DNA of 64,000 bases from Allosphingosinicella sp. (GCA_030447665.1 JAUJOJ010000006.1:20271-84270); one strand, 5' to 3'; shown: positions 53,599-63,300, counted from the first letter of the stretch. The notes: generated by a model from the letters alone, not told the origin. Program-made: numbers and translations.

Positions 53599-54117
53599 AT
53601 GCACCGGCACATGATAGCGCGGGCGACGAGAGGGATATGGCGACCCGTCTTGATCTTGCTCCAGCGGGGGCGTCGCCTCGTCCGGCGGTTCGTCGGCACG
53701 CCGCGTGGTGTCCATGCCCTCGCATATACCGGGGATGGACGGCTCATTCTGGTGAAGCTCAGCTACGCCCACGGGTGGCGGGTGCCGGGCGGAGGCAAAA
53801 AGAGAGGCGAGACTTCCGAACAGGCCATTCTCCGAGAGCTGCGGGAAGAAATCGGCATGCAGCGCCACCGCGCCATCAAGGAGCTTAGCGGATCGCATCT
53901 CCACCCCTCCGATCGCGCCTCGGGGAATTTGTTCATCGTTCATGACGTGGAATATTCGCCTGGCCGCTCGCTGGAGGTCGAGGCTGTTCGGGAATTTTCC
54001 CTGTGCGAGCTGCCACAGGACATCTCGCCCCGCGTAAGACGCTGGATCCATGCGTCTGAAAGCTGGTTACGATCCACTTCGGCTGACGAGGCACCGGCCT
54101 GCCCACCCGAACGTTAA
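53599..54117 (+). CDS. NUDIX hydrolase
   Basis: The 172-residue protein has an intact NUDIX box (GGGKKRGETSEQAILRELRE then EIG) in the middle, preceded by GVHALAYTGDGRLILVKLSY. It hydrolyses a nucleoside diphosphate linked to X. In polysaccharide loci such proteins may recycle nucleotide sugars. It starts the plus-strand pair with a glycosyltransferase gene 37 bases downstream. The N-terminal 30 residues are basic. Confidence 0.88.
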   Translation: MHRHMIARATRGIWRPVLILLQRGRRLVRRFVGTPRGVHALAYTGDGRLILVKLSYAHGWRVPGGGKKRGETSEQAILRELREEIGMQRHRAIKELSGSHLHPSDRASGNLFIVHDVEYSPGRSLEVEAVREFSLCELPQDISPRVRRWIHASESWLRSTSADEAPACPPER

Positions 54118-54154
54118 GCTTGCGCTGAAAAGGGCACCCATTCAAAGCCGATCA

Positions 54155-55315
54155 ATGTCTAAGACCGTATTGATCTCGATCAACGCCTCCTGGAACATCA
54201 TCAACTTCCGAAAAGGCCTGATCCGGGCGCTTCAGAACGCCGGCTACCGCGTGATCGTGGCAGCGCCCGTAGACGCTTATTCCGGTCAAATTCCAGAATT
54301 GGGTGTCGAATACATTTCGCTGGACATGGACAAGCAGGGGCTCTCTCCCGCCCGAGATCTCCTGCTGCTGGCGCGCTACTTCATCTTGCTGAGGAAGGTG
54401 AGGCCGGATGTATTCCTGGGCTACACCGCGAAGCCCAACATCTATGGCTCGCTGGCATGCAGGGCCCTCGCCATTCCGGTGATCAACAACGTTGCCGGGC
54501 TCGGGACCGCCTTCATCAAGGAAGGCTGGCTGACGCGGCTGATCACCGGCTTGTACCGGCTCGCCTTAGGTTCCTCCAAAACGGTGTTCTTCCAGAACCC
54601 GGAAGACATGCGGCTCTTCCTGGATGATGGCATCGCCCGGGAGCATCAGGCACGGCTTCTCCCCGGTTCAGGAATCGACCTCGAGCTGTTCAAGCCAGCA
54701 TCAGCTTTGGGAACCGATGGTAAGTTCCGGTTCCTGCTCATCGCCCGCCTTCTGTGGGACAAGGGCGTCCGAGAATATGTCGAGGCAGCACGGGCGGTTC
54801 GCGCGGCTCACCCAGATGCGCGGTTCCAGATCCTCGGGTTTACGGATGTGGAAAACAGGACTGCGGTCGCACGCGCAACGGTCGAGGAGTGGTCCGCCGA
54901 GGGCGTGATCGAATATCTCGGCCCGTCTGACGACGTTAGGCCGTTCATTGCCGCGGCTGATTGTATCGTTCTTCCCTCCTACCGCGAGGGTCTGCCGCGG
55001 GTCCTGCTCGAGGCGGCCGCTATGGGTAAGCCGCTGATCACCACCGATGTGCCTGGTTGCCGGGATGTCGTCGAGCACGGGAAGAACGGGTTCCTTTGCT
55101 CCGTTCGCGATGCGGCTTCGCTCGGCGCCGCGATGACCAAGATGATCGATCTGCTGCCATTTGAGAGGCAGCAACTGGGGGCCTTTGGCCGCCGGAAGAT
55201 AGAGGCAGCTTTTGACGAAAAGATCGTGGTCGAGCGATACCTGTCGGCGATCAAAGAGGCGATAGGACAGAAGCATTCGGAGTCTGGCGGGCAGGTGCGG
55301 CGGGCAAGCTGGTAA
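54155..55315 (+). CDS. GT4 family glycosyltransferase (PglA-like)
   Basis: The 386-residue product starts TVLISINASWNIINFRKGLI and has KPNIYGSLACRALAIPVINN, RFLLIARLLWDKGVREYVEA and VLPSYREGLPRVLLEAAAMG (donor motif with REGLPRVLLEA). The layout resembles PglA-type alpha-1,3-GalNAc transferases, which act on lipid-linked mono-saccharide acceptors. It could add the second sugar after the initiating transferase, whose gene lies just downstream on the opposite strand. Confidence 0.87.
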   Translation: MSKTVLISINASWNIINFRKGLIRALQNAGYRVIVAAPVDAYSGQIPELGVEYISLDMDKQGLSPARDLLLLARYFILLRKVRPDVFLGYTAKPNIYGSLACRALAIPVINNVAGLGTAFIKEGWLTRLITGLYRLALGSSKTVFFQNPEDMRLFLDDGIAREHQARLLPGSGIDLELFKPASALGTDGKFRFLLIARLLWDKGVREYVEAARAVRAAHPDARFQILGFTDVENRTAVARATVEEWSAEGVIEYLGPSDDVRPFIAAADCIVLPSYREGLPRVLLEAAAMGKPLITTDVPGCRDVVEHGKNGFLCSVRDAASLGAAMTKMIDLLPFERQQLGAFGRRKIEAAFDEKIVVERYLSAIKEAIGQKHSESGGQVRRASW

Positions 55316-55347
55316 CAGACCCAGCCTGTCTCACCACCAGCAGCGAT

Positions 55348-56754
55348 TCACCTGGAGCCGAACCCGCTAAAGACCGTCCGGAACGTTCCGGCCAGGATCA
55401 GCAGGTCGAGCCAGAACGAGAAGTGCTTGATGTAGTAAAAATCATAATGAAGCTTCGAGAGCACTTCCTCGACTTCGGCCACATGGCCTTGCCGGACCTG
55501 AGCCCAGCCCGTGATCCCGGGCCGGACAATGTGCCGATAGCGGTAAAAGGGCAGCTCCGCCTCATACCAGGCGGCAAGCGGCACCGCCTCCGGGCGAGGG
55601 CCTATCCAGCTCATTTCGCCGGACAGGATGTTCACGATCTGCGGCAACTCGTCGATCCGGTATCGCCGGAGAATTCGGCCGACCCGGGTCACGCGTTCGT
55701 CCTGCCCCCGCGTCATGGCGGCAACCCGTGCATCCTCGACGTGCGGCTGCTCCCTCATCGTGCGCAGCTTGTACATGGTGAAGGGACGGCCGCGATAACC
55801 CATCCGCTGCTGGCGAAACAGCACCGGCCCGGGGGAGTCGACACGGATTGCCAGCGCAGCCAGCGTCACCACGAGAGCGACGACCGGCGCCGCAACGATG
55901 CAAAGAAGAAGGTCTCCGATCCGTTTTGCATTGCTGTAGAACAGGTTTGGAAGAAGCGTGCCGAGCGTGTTTTCGGAGAGATGTTCGATGTCGACTTTTC
56001 CGGTCAGCGATTCCTGGACTTGCTTTACGTGCATGACCTGGATGCCGTTCAAGGCGCAGTCGGCAAGGAAGGTCTCCCACCGTTCGGGCATGTCGGCACG
56101 CAGATCGGCCACAATCGCGTCCACCCGGTGAGAAGTTGCGTGGGCGAGCGGCACCCACTCGACATTATTGATGCCAAACAAACTGTCGACTGCGCCGGCA
56201 GGAACGACGCCGATTCTCAGATTCTTCTGACGCTGGAGTTTGAAGTAGACGATAAACATCCACCAAACGGAAAACAGGAAGCTGGTGGCGAATTGGATGC
56301 GGTTATAGTCCAATCGCGCGAAGAAGAACACCGCGAGCACCGCGCCGTAGGACGCAAGGAAGGAAGGAATGATGCTGCCCGACACGCGGGTACCGGGATA
56401 GGTTGAGAATCGCCTGAAACCGTAAAAGCCCAGCGCGAGAGCGGTCGAAGTTCCGATGAGCGAATGCTTGAGCCCGTCAAATTCCGAGCGACTTCCCCAG
56501 ACCGCCACATGGATAGCGAGCGGAAGCAGCACCGCGGCAAGCAAGGCGACGCCGAATTGGAAACGGAACCGCGCCCAGATGCCGCGCCGCGTCTCGACGT
56601 GCACCTCGTCCGAGGCGCTGCCGGGCACCTCGACAAGCTCCTCGGGGTTCCGGGCAAGGGCGATGCCGTTCCACGGACGCTCTTCGACCGCCGGTTGGCC
56701 TTGACCCGGGCCGATCGAACGAGACTGTTCGTCTGGATGCGCGGCACTAGCCAA
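55348..56754 (-). CDS. Undecaprenyl-phosphate sugar phosphotransferase (initiating enzyme)
   Basis: The 468-residue protein has about four N-terminal helices, a Rossmann-like middle, one more helix (LLLCIVAAPVVALVVTLAAL) and the catalytic bacterial sugar transferase domain: PGPVLFRQQRMGYRGRPFTM, YKLRTMR, VGRILRRYRIDELPQIVNIL, SGEMSWIGPRPE and PGITGWAQV. It transfers a sugar 1-phosphate to undecaprenyl phosphate and starts the repeat unit. WcaJ/PssY-like; the exact sugar cannot be read. It converges with the PglA-like gene. Confidence 0.92.
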   Translation of the reverse strand: MASAAHPDEQSRSIGPGQGQPAVEERPWNGIALARNPEELVEVPGSASDEVHVETRRGIWARFRFQFGVALLAAVLLPLAIHVAVWGSRSEFDGLKHSLIGTSTALALGFYGFRRFSTYPGTRVSGSIIPSFLASYGAVLAVFFFARLDYNRIQFATSFLFSVWWMFIVYFKLQRQKNLRIGVVPAGAVDSLFGINNVEWVPLAHATSHRVDAIVADLRADMPERWETFLADCALNGIQVMHVKQVQESLTGKVDIEHLSENTLGTLLPNLFYSNAKRIGDLLLCIVAAPVVALVVTLAALAIRVDSPGPVLFRQQRMGYRGRPFTMYKLRTMREQPHVEDARVAAMTRGQDERVTRVGRILRRYRIDELPQIVNILSGEMSWIGPRPEAVPLAAWYEAELPFYRYRHIVRPGITGWAQVRQGHVAEVEEVLSKLHYDFYYIKHFSFWLDLLILAGTFRTVFSGFGSR

Positions 56755-56973
56755 TCAAACTTCTCCTTCGCCAGGTCAGGCCCGGTGCCAGGAGCAGCCG
56801 CATGGGGAAGCTAACAAGGACAACGGACCAAGACATCAGTGCAATAACATCGCTTTTACGCGTCTGGTAGGGGCAGGTTCCGCCTGTGCCAATTCAGGGC
56901 CATCGGCAGGCTAGGACCCATCCGGCTGCGCCTAAGCCATTCCGCTATGAGAGATGGGGTTAGGCAGGGCCGA

Positions 56974-57363
56974 TTACCAGTCGTGCAGCGGTCGCGCAGC
57001 AGGCTCATCGCGCGGAGGCGCAGCCGCGGCGCTCGCGGTTTGCCGAACGCTCCGTGTGTCCTCAGGACCGGTGAGCAGCGTCTCTGCTACCGACACTTTT
57101 CGCGTTTGGCCTCGAAGACCCTGGAATCGCGACAGGAACGAGCCGCCTTCTGAAGGGGTGGGCTGCAGAGCATCCCATCTGGGATATCCCGCCGGCCGCT
57201 CTCTCCACACCACGCGGTGTCCCGCCGGGACATGTGTCCATCGTCCCTGGGGGCTCCGGATCAGCTCGCGCGAGCAGCGCGTGCAGCGGCCAAAAAAGAA
57301 GCCATCATTCCAGACCGGCCTTGGAACGGGTGCGTGGAAACCGATCCGACACAATAGGCTCAT
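56974..57363 (-). CDS. Hypothetical protein with Cys pair (zinc-ribbon-like)
   Basis: The 129-residue product from the ATG at 57363 begins SLLCRIGFHAPVPRPVWNDG and has FFFGRCTRCSRELIRSPQGR, a CxxC pair with an upstream Cys and His. The C-terminal third is disordered and Arg/Ala-rich. It may bind zinc. The family is not recognised. It lies alone between the initiating transferase and the ligase-like gene. Confidence 0.6.
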   Translation of the reverse strand: MSLLCRIGFHAPVPRPVWNDGFFFGRCTRCSRELIRSPQGRWTHVPAGHRVVWRERPAGYPRWDALQPTPSEGGSFLSRFQGLRGQTRKVSVAETLLTGPEDTRSVRQTASAAAAPPRDEPAARPLHDW

Positions 57364-57563
57364 GGTCCCTCCAGGGCCAAGCAGTGGCCAACTCAATCGA
57401 ATGGGTCAAGCGAGGCTCGACCTCGCGCTTGTATGTGTGTTCCGCTGGCACAGTCTGGAACCTAAACCTTGCCTCTCAAATCCAATTGTCTGGAGATGAA
57501 GCAGGTCGTCATGCGCTCCGCGGATGACTTTGGATTGCTGGGGAACGCAAACCTGCTCATTCT

Positions 57564-57602
57564 GACCGAAAAACCGGTTCCCACTTTTTCGGAAGTGCTC
57601 TA
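57564..57602. repeat. Short dispersed hairpin repeat
   Basis: GACCGAAAAACCGGTTCCCA followed by CTTTTTCGGAAGTGCTCTAG is a hairpin (CCGAAAAA/TTTTTCGG) of a type common in alphaproteobacterial intergenic DNA. Its TGCTCTA end matches the end of the MITE-like element at 1606-1749, and it too overlaps a stop codon (that of the ligase-like gene). Confidence 0.45.
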
Positions 57603-58960
57603 GTCAGCCGAGAGATTGACAGCCTTGGCTTCGAAGTCCCTCCTGGAGCTGGTCCGCTTCGGGGCTGGGCTGGCCATCAATCCGCAGCACAAGGCAAATA
57701 CAGCGCTGACCGCCGTCATTCGAAGCGGATAATCGACCAGGCTATGGGTCAGGATAGCGGCCGAGGCGATGGTGGCGGCTTGCGCAAACGCGCCATCAGC
57801 ATCCGCATCTCTCCAAATTGAGAGCGTCCGCCGGATCCACCAGCTAAAGAAAATCACGATCAGGACCAACCCTGGCAGTCCGGTCTCGAGCGCCACTTCG
57901 AGATAATCATTATGGGCGTGGTTCATGTAGGTCATTTCGACGAACACAGGGTCTTCATAACGGGGATAGACGTTCTCGAACGTTCCCAATCCCGAACCCA
58001 GAGGCGCGAAGTCGACTGCAGCCGCGAAGGTTCTCGGCCACGCATAGTATCGCGTGATCTGGTACGTCGCGGAACGCGCTTGCGTGAGATCGTTCCCCAG
58101 GGGGCGCTGAATACGAAACCCGTCGATGCGGCTCCCGTGAGTGCCAACGGCAGCCACCACCAGTGCGAAACCCGTCGCTTTCGCCGCCAGATCATGAGCA
58201 GGCTGGCGCCGGCCACTGGCGCCATGAGGCCAAGCCCAGCCAGAGAATTGTTGATGACGAGGCCGATCGCCAGGAAAACCGGCGCGATGGCACTGATCAT
58301 CATCAAGGCCGACGCTTTCTGCGCTGAGCTACTTTGGCGTCTCGCCCGGACGTACAAAGCGGCGACAAACGGGGTGCTGGCGAGAAGCAGCGTGGCCATG
58401 TGGTTGGCATTGGCGAAAAAGCCGGTCATGGCGCCGTAATTGGTGACCTCGTAGGGGTACCAGCGGGATCCGCTGATCACTTGCAGCGTGCCAAGTAAGA
58501 TCGCGGCCACGGTGACCCCTATCAGAACCCAGCTGAGGACGGTCCGGCGATCTGCACCCACTCTCAAAATAGCGAGGAGGATAGCGCTGGGCGGCAATAG
58601 CCACATAGCTGAGCCGAGGGTTTGATCAGGCGCGAGCGACATCGGGAGCCATGGCAGTGCTTGCCCCATCAGCTCGTATGCGGCGGCCACATCCGTTCGC
58701 CCGGGAAAGAGCGTCCAAAGATCAGGGGGGAGGGGAACGAGCTGAAGCCCCACCAGCAGGAGAAGCAGGCAGAGGAGGACGAGGAGCGCACGGCCCGAGG
58801 ATGTCAGCTCCGCAGGCGCTTTGGTTGCAAGAGCCCACAAACCAAGAGGGATTGCGACCAGCTGAAGCACCAAATTCGCCCAATTGGAAACAGAGCTTCC
58901 GCCGAGAAGAAGGCAGAGAACCAGGTAAAAGGGTAAGATCGCGCCGCGCAAACCTGTCAT
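57600..58960 (-). pseudogene. O-antigen ligase/polymerase family membrane protein, one frameshift
   Basis: The first 260 or so residues give about eight membrane helices. The frame changes at a run of Cs and Gs (about 58093-58103). One frame over, the Wzy_C signature follows: GSGLGTFENVYPRYED, MNHAHNDYLEVALETGLPGL, and then further helices to the stop. The NHAHNDYLE motif identifies the O-antigen ligase superfamily. Restoring one base gives about 453 residues, so a homopolymer error is probable. It is a second polymerase candidate beside the EpsG-like protein, or a ligase. Confidence 0.83.
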
Positions 58961-60162
58961 GAGACGCGCCTGATCTGCACCTCATGAACCCGGACGTTTT
59001 CGGTTTTGGAAAACTCGGGTGGGTTCCCCACCAGGACGAGCGACTGGCCGGTACAGCCGCTGGGGACGGCGAAGTCGGCAGTCAGTTCCCTTGTCCGCGC
59101 TGTCACCTCTCCCAGAGGACGGTTTAGAAGCTCGCCTCCGCCCCGAAGACAAGCGAGGCGCCAGCTGAGCGCGCTCGTTCCAGCGGGAACATTGCCGCTG
59201 ACCTTCGAAATGAGGCGATACCGCCCGGGGGGGAGGAGAACGAGCTGCCGCGCCAGCTCGGCAGGTTCGCGTCCATAGTAGCTGACTACGAGGCCTGGCC
59301 TGTTGCCGAGCTCAGCGACTCCTCCACCTTGGTTCGACAGCTGCCAACCAAAGGGTCCCGGGCGGGGGAGCTGGTTAAACGCGCCGTCATGAAGCAGCTC
59401 GCCCGTGCCTGCGCCAGATCCGGTAAAGCGGAGCCAAAGCCGGTATGCGCGCTGGACCTCGCCCGCCTCGATGAGGCGCCGGACGAGCGGCATCTGCCAT
59501 GCCTCGTCTTCCTCGCTCGCCGTGCCTTGCCTCGATCTGACACCCAGTTCGATCACCAGGTCCGGATCCTCTCCGATTGCGACCAGATGTTGGAGCAAGG
59601 CTTGTCGGACCTGAGGATGCGCAGCCAAGACTCTGGCGTAAGCGGCGCGATTGGCCACATCGTCTGCGTAAAAGGCGAGTTGCGGAATGAATAGCTCGCC
59701 GGCCGCAGCCGGAACGAGCCGCGCAAGCACGGCGAGCTCAGTTGCGGCTTCGGCAACTCGGCCGGCGGCTGCATATTGCTGGAGCAGCTGTGCGCGCACC
59801 AACGGCGATCGCGGGTCGCGGCGCCGTGCTTCGAGGAGCAGGGCCTCTGCCCGACGGGCCTGCCCTGCGGCTGCTGCGGCTGCACCTGAGATAAGCGCAG
59901 GTTCGAGGGCCAGCGGTGCAGCGGGGGCCGCCCGTAACGCGAAGCTCAGGCTGTTTGGCGTAGGTCGCCCTTCGCCCAGGTGGAAGAGCAATAAAGCTGA
60001 GGCCAGCTCGACCCTAGTGTCCTGAGGAGCCAGCGCTGCAGCTCGGGCGAAATCACGCTCAAGCACCACCGCCAGGCCCGTTGTCCGAACAACCAGCAGC
60101 GCCAGCAGCAGGGACGCCACAGAGAGAAGAACGAGATGGGAGCGCCGTGTGGTACGCTGCAT
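58957..60162 (-). CDS. TPR-like protein with membrane anchor, polysaccharide locus
   Basis: The 401-residue protein has an N-terminal membrane helix (LVLLSVASLLLALLVV), then helical repeats (about 35-240, RRAEALLLEARRRDPRSPLV; AAAGRVAEAATELAVLARL). The C-terminal beta-rich domain (about 255-400) starts HDGAFNQLPRPGPFGWQLSN and ends SLVLVGNPPEFSKTENVRV, resembling carbohydrate-binding jelly rolls. It overlaps the ligase/polymerase gene by four bases (ATGA), so the two are probably partners. Confidence 0.75.
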   Translation of the reverse strand: MQRTTRRSHLVLLSVASLLLALLVVRTTGLAVVLERDFARAAALAPQDTRVELASALLLFHLGEGRPTPNSLSFALRAAPAAPLALEPALISGAAAAAAGQARRAEALLLEARRRDPRSPLVRAQLLQQYAAAGRVAEAATELAVLARLVPAAAGELFIPQLAFYADDVANRAAYARVLAAHPQVRQALLQHLVAIGEDPDLVIELGVRSRQGTASEEDEAWQMPLVRRLIEAGEVQRAYRLWLRFTGSGAGTGELLHDGAFNQLPRPGPFGWQLSNQGGGVAELGNRPGLVVSYYGREPAELARQLVLLPPGRYRLISKVSGNVPAGTSALSWRLACLRGGGELLNRPLGEVTARTRELTADFAVPSGCTGQSLVLVGNPPEFSKTENVRVHEVQIRRVS

Positions 60163-60318
60163 CTTGCGATCAGGAACGCCCGCGGGGCGGCTGATTATGC
60201 CGCCACCGCGGGATGCGAGCTCAATATGAAGAGTCGCATCGGCATCTCGCTTGTCCGTCTTGCTTGGTCAATCGCCGCAATCGGCTTTGCCGACGTGCAA
60301 GAAGTGACTGCCTGCTGC

Positions 60319-60606
60319 TTAGCTGGGGCTGCCCGCCTGGGCTTTGAAGGGGCCGCATCCAGTCGGCGGATTGGGCGGCGGGCCCCGGCTCGGCGGCGGC
60401 GGGCACTTCGGGGGCGGCGGACCTTTTGAACGAACGCCGTTATTCCCTTGAGAAGCATTGCCATTGCCGCCGCTGTTGGAGGCAGCCGCCATGTTTTTGC
60501 CACTGGAACTCGCAGGGTTCTGCTTGCCGCTTTTCGCAGCTTGCGTGATTCCCGCGGAAGAGCTGAGTAGCGCGAGGACCGCAACTGTTGCTTTCAACCG
60601 AAACAT
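60319..60606 (-). CDS. Exported Asn/Gly/Pro-rich small protein
   Basis: The 95-residue product has a signal peptide (MFRLKATVAVLALLSSSAGITQA). It is followed by a Ser/Asn/Gly-rich segment (AAASNSGGNGNASQGNNG) and a proline-rich tail with two Cys (KGPPPPKCPPPPSRGPPPNP, then TGCGPF). Composition resembles the poly-Asn peptide of the repeats, although there is no GG leader. It may be a structural or binding peptide outside the cell. Confidence 0.65.
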   Translation of the reverse strand: MFRLKATVAVLALLSSSAGITQAAKSGKQNPASSSGKNMAAASNSGGNGNASQGNNGVRSKGPPPPKCPPPPSRGPPPNPPTGCGPFKAQAGSPS

Positions 60607-61000
60607 CTTTTTCCTCGTCCTTACCTCGCGACTCGCCCAGAATGGGACAGAATTCGACTCGTGATCTTTCATCTTAGAGCTTATCTGGATGAGTGCCAAC
60701 GATTTTCTGCTCGTTGACCAGGAACGAATTGGAGATTGCTTGAGGCTATCATAATGGATCGGTGGCGAGGAAAAACGGCCCAGCTTCAACATGCAAAGCC
60801 GGATGTTGCTGCCGCGCTTCGGTTGAACAGGCGGCATTGCCGTGGGAATGATCTGTTGCAGCCGAGCCGGGGAAGGGGCTGAGGTGCAAGTCATCCGAGA
60901 ATGGATGCGCGATCGTATTGGCGTCGGGGGGCCCCGCTTTTTCCAGCGGCATCGGCGTGCTGAAGCACGTCGGGGCGACGGCCCGATTGCGTGTGCCACC
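60607..61000. other. Intergenic stretch, promoters of divergent genes
   Basis: No supported gene. The J-domain frame is open upstream to 60842 (GTG), but the added residues have no J-protein resemblance. Promoters for the exported protein and the J-domain protein should lie here. Confidence 0.4.
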
Positions 61001-61888
61001 GTGCTGGCTGGTCAGCCTTTGGCTACACTGAACCATTACGATCTTCTGGACGTGAGCAAAGATGCGACGAACCTCGAGATCAGATCCGCGTACCTTCGCC
61101 TCATAAAGGAACGTCATCCCGACCGCGAAGTCCAGGCGAGGAGGAGGATTGGTTCGGCAGCGGAACTCAATGCTGCCTATTGGGTGCTGCGAGACCCGGT
61201 TCGCCGCGCCCGTTATGATGATGCTCTGCAGGAGGAGTATCGCGATTGGATCTATCCGCGTTCGGGGGCGCCTGCGCCGCTTGAGCCGATCCCGTCCCGC
61301 CGCTCTCGCGAGCTCCTGGCGGCGGGGGCGTTGCTGGCGGTCATCACCGCCCTTGTGTTGTTCGGTCAACATCAGGTGGCGGAAAGAGAAAGGGCTGCGG
61401 CGACAGCCGCCCTTTCTCAACCGCCGCTTCGCATCCGAACGCCGCCATGGCTCCCCCCCGACCTCAAGACACTCAACGACAGCTCGGTTGCGGAGGCGGC
61501 TTCGGCTGCAACCAAGATCTCGCCCGATGAAGCCCTAGAGCACAGCAAGAGTTGCTTCGAAGAGGTGGCGGCGTCACGCGACCTCAAGATCCTCGATTAT
61601 TGCGTGGCCTTCGATGCAAGCGTGGCTCTCTGGAGTCCGGCGACAGCGGCAGGGGGCGATAAGCCGAGCTACTTCAATCCGGTCGTCCGACAGGCTCGCC
61701 ACGCCGAAGCACTCTTCCCCTTCTTCAAAACAGAGCGAGAAGCGCAGGCGCGGCGTCTCGCCGTTGAAGCTGCTTCGGTTGCGCAACTGGCGCAGAAGCT
61801 TTCCGAGCAGGCGAGGAAGGGCCAATCCCATGCGCCCCGGGGCGCGGACTCGCCGGACCGGACGAACGACAGACGGGAAGCGCGTTAG
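61001..61888 (+). CDS. Membrane-anchored J-domain protein
   Basis: From a GTG at 61001 the 295-residue product starts with a J domain (about 8-70: HYDLLDVSKDATNLEIRSAY, HPD in KERHPDREV, then NAAYWVLRDPVRRARYDD). A single membrane helix follows (ELLAAGALLAVITALVLFG, about 110-130). The C-terminal part is probably periplasmic and helical, with Cys in HSKSCFEEVA and LDYCVAFDA. J domains recruit DnaK; the rest is not a known client-binding domain. The start codon is uncertain (TTG 61019 also possible). Confidence 0.75.
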   Translation: MLAGQPLATLNHYDLLDVSKDATNLEIRSAYLRLIKERHPDREVQARRRIGSAAELNAAYWVLRDPVRRARYDDALQEEYRDWIYPRSGAPAPLEPIPSRRSRELLAAGALLAVITALVLFGQHQVAERERAAATAALSQPPLRIRTPPWLPPDLKTLNDSSVAEAASAATKISPDEALEHSKSCFEEVAASRDLKILDYCVAFDASVALWSPATAAGGDKPSYFNPVVRQARHAEALFPFFKTEREAQARRLAVEAASVAQLAQKLSEQARKGQSHAPRGADSPDRTNDRREAR

Positions 61889-62011
61889 GACGAGGACGAG
61901 ACGCTTTATTGCGGCGCCGCCGAACCTGCACCGGTTAAGGCTTCACTGACCTTCGCCGGTCAGGCTGGTAAACGGGCGTAGCTTACAGATCGAAAGAAGC
62001 AGGGGCGAATT

Positions 62012-62026
62012 GTCCCGTTTCGGGAC
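62012..62026. promoter_or_regulatory. Conserved palindrome, copy B
   Basis: GTCCCGTTTCGGGAC is identical to 15893-15907, with an identical flank (GAAGCAGGGGCGAATT before, CTCGGTCTTTG after), while the sequence closer to the gene varies. Conservation implies a regulatory or RNA-structural role. Confidence 0.5.
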
Positions 62027-62112
62027 TCGGTCTTTGGCCGTTGAACCTTTTGTGGGAACGCGCATTCCTCTGCCGTGCGCGCCGACATCGGCGTGCTTCA
62101 GAGGAGATTAGA

Positions 62113-62355
62113 ATGCGCAATCTGCAGATCGAAGAATTGACGTTCGTGACGGGTGGACGTGGCGGCGGCGGCGCTGGCGGCGATCGTGGTCAGGGCACGT
62201 CCAGCAGCAACAGCAACCGCAACAACAACAACAATAACAATAACAACAATAACGGCCCCCGTGCCAAAAATGCGGGCGGCAGCCCGGCAACAGCGGCCCC
62301 GGCGACAAGAACAGCGCTGGTCTGGGCGGCGGCGGCGTCGGCCCCGCTAAGGTAA
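62113..62355 (+). CDS. Double-glycine-leader poly-Asn peptide, copy B, shifted C-terminus
   Basis: The leader MRNLQIEELTFVTGG and the following Gly-rich block are as in copy A. The Asn tract is shorter and broken (NSNRNNNNNNNNNNN) and uses mixed AAC/AAT codons, so the trinucleotide run is less slippery. After KNAGG the frame shifts relative to copy A, so the tail becomes ATAAPATRTALVWAAAASAP instead of the Gly/Asn-rich end. It is either a real variant or an indel. Confidence 0.65.
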   Translation: MRNLQIEELTFVTGGRGGGGAGGDRGQGTSSSNSNRNNNNNNNNNNNGPRAKNAGGSPATAAPATRTALVWAAAASAPLR

Positions 62356-62399
62356 TTCATCCTCGTTTGCTGCATTGCTGCAGGAGCGAGCTTAAGCTT

Positions 62400-62424
62400 G
62401 GCGCCGGGAAACTCGGGCGCCTTT
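62400..62424 (+). terminator. Rho-independent terminator, copy B
   Basis: GGCGCCGGG paired with CTCGGGCGCC (one bulge), followed by TTTT, matches the terminator after the first copy at 16279. Confidence 0.8.
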
Positions 62425-63163
62425 TGAGTCGGGCCTGATCGGTCTCTGCCCGATTTTTGCGCAAGCGCCCCATCGGAAGAGTGAAGATGGACGGGCTGGG
62501 CTGAATGTCAGCTTCAGCTCCCCTGCACTCGCTCGACCGGCGGTGTGCTGCTCACCCTCTGCACGGTGAACCAGCTGAACCCGCGCCTTTGAAGGAACGT
62601 CCGCTAACTGCCCTAGCTGCCGTCCAGGATGGCACCGGCGGGAACAGGGTTCAACGCCGTTTAGCTGGGTGATGCTACTTTCTGCAGCTGGCGAGATCGC
62701 TGGAAATGCTGCCGGCGCAAGCGGCGTCCTGCGCTCCTCCGCTGCTCAGGCGCGCGGGGCCCACGAAGCGGCGCGCCGGGCCCGAAATAATCAGGTGCCG
62801 TTCCGCTTCGTAGGCTGCTTGTTCATCATGTCCGCCACGTTTCGCAGCGGGCTCACTGGGGCTGAAAAGTCCATCCACTGCAAACGTGCGTCACGTGTTC
62901 GCGTTCCGCCGACGCAATGAATATTAAGGGCCGAGTCTGATTATCCGGCGCTTGCCCCGTCCGCAGCACCGAAGCCATTCGAAAGCGACAAGCGCGGCTG
63001 AATGCACCCCCGGCCCACTTCGAGCCTGGGCATCGATATATTCGTTCAGCATCGAGAATTTGGAAGCTAGCGATGTGTAACCTACCGCGCTCCCGGACCG
63101 AATGAGCTAGGCTAGCGTTTGCTACGCTATCGGATCTACCACGTCGCCAGCTAGGAGACCCAC
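62425..63163. other. Non-coding stretch inside copy B
   Basis: No credible gene. The part about 62650-62930 matches 16340-16600 of copy A. Just before the peptide gene, 63070-63160 matches 17085-17173 (GTGTAACCT, GCTAGCGTTTGCTACG against GCTGGCGTTTGTTACG) and probably contains the promoter. Confidence 0.45.
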
Positions 63164-63280
63164 ATGAAGAAGATCATTGCAGCCGCAACATTGCTGATCT
63201 TTTCCGGATCGGCAGCCTATGCCGCTGCTCCGGAAGCCATCCACGCTTTGGCAAAGAGCTGTGGCTTGCCCTGCTGCTAA
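63164..63280 (+). CDS. Secreted CGLPCC-tailed peptide, copy B
   Basis: The 38-residue product differs from copy A only inside the signal peptide (ATLLIFSG for ATVLLFTG). The 18-residue mature part, AAPEAIHALAKSCGLPCC, is identical in amino acids although several codons differ (GCTTTGGCAAAG against GCCTTGGCGAAG). This indicates purifying selection on the peptide. A terminator follows. Confidence 0.82.
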   Translation: MKKIIAAATLLIFSGSAAYAAAPEAIHALAKSCGLPCC

Positions 63281-63300
63281 GCCAGACTGGATCAATGTGA

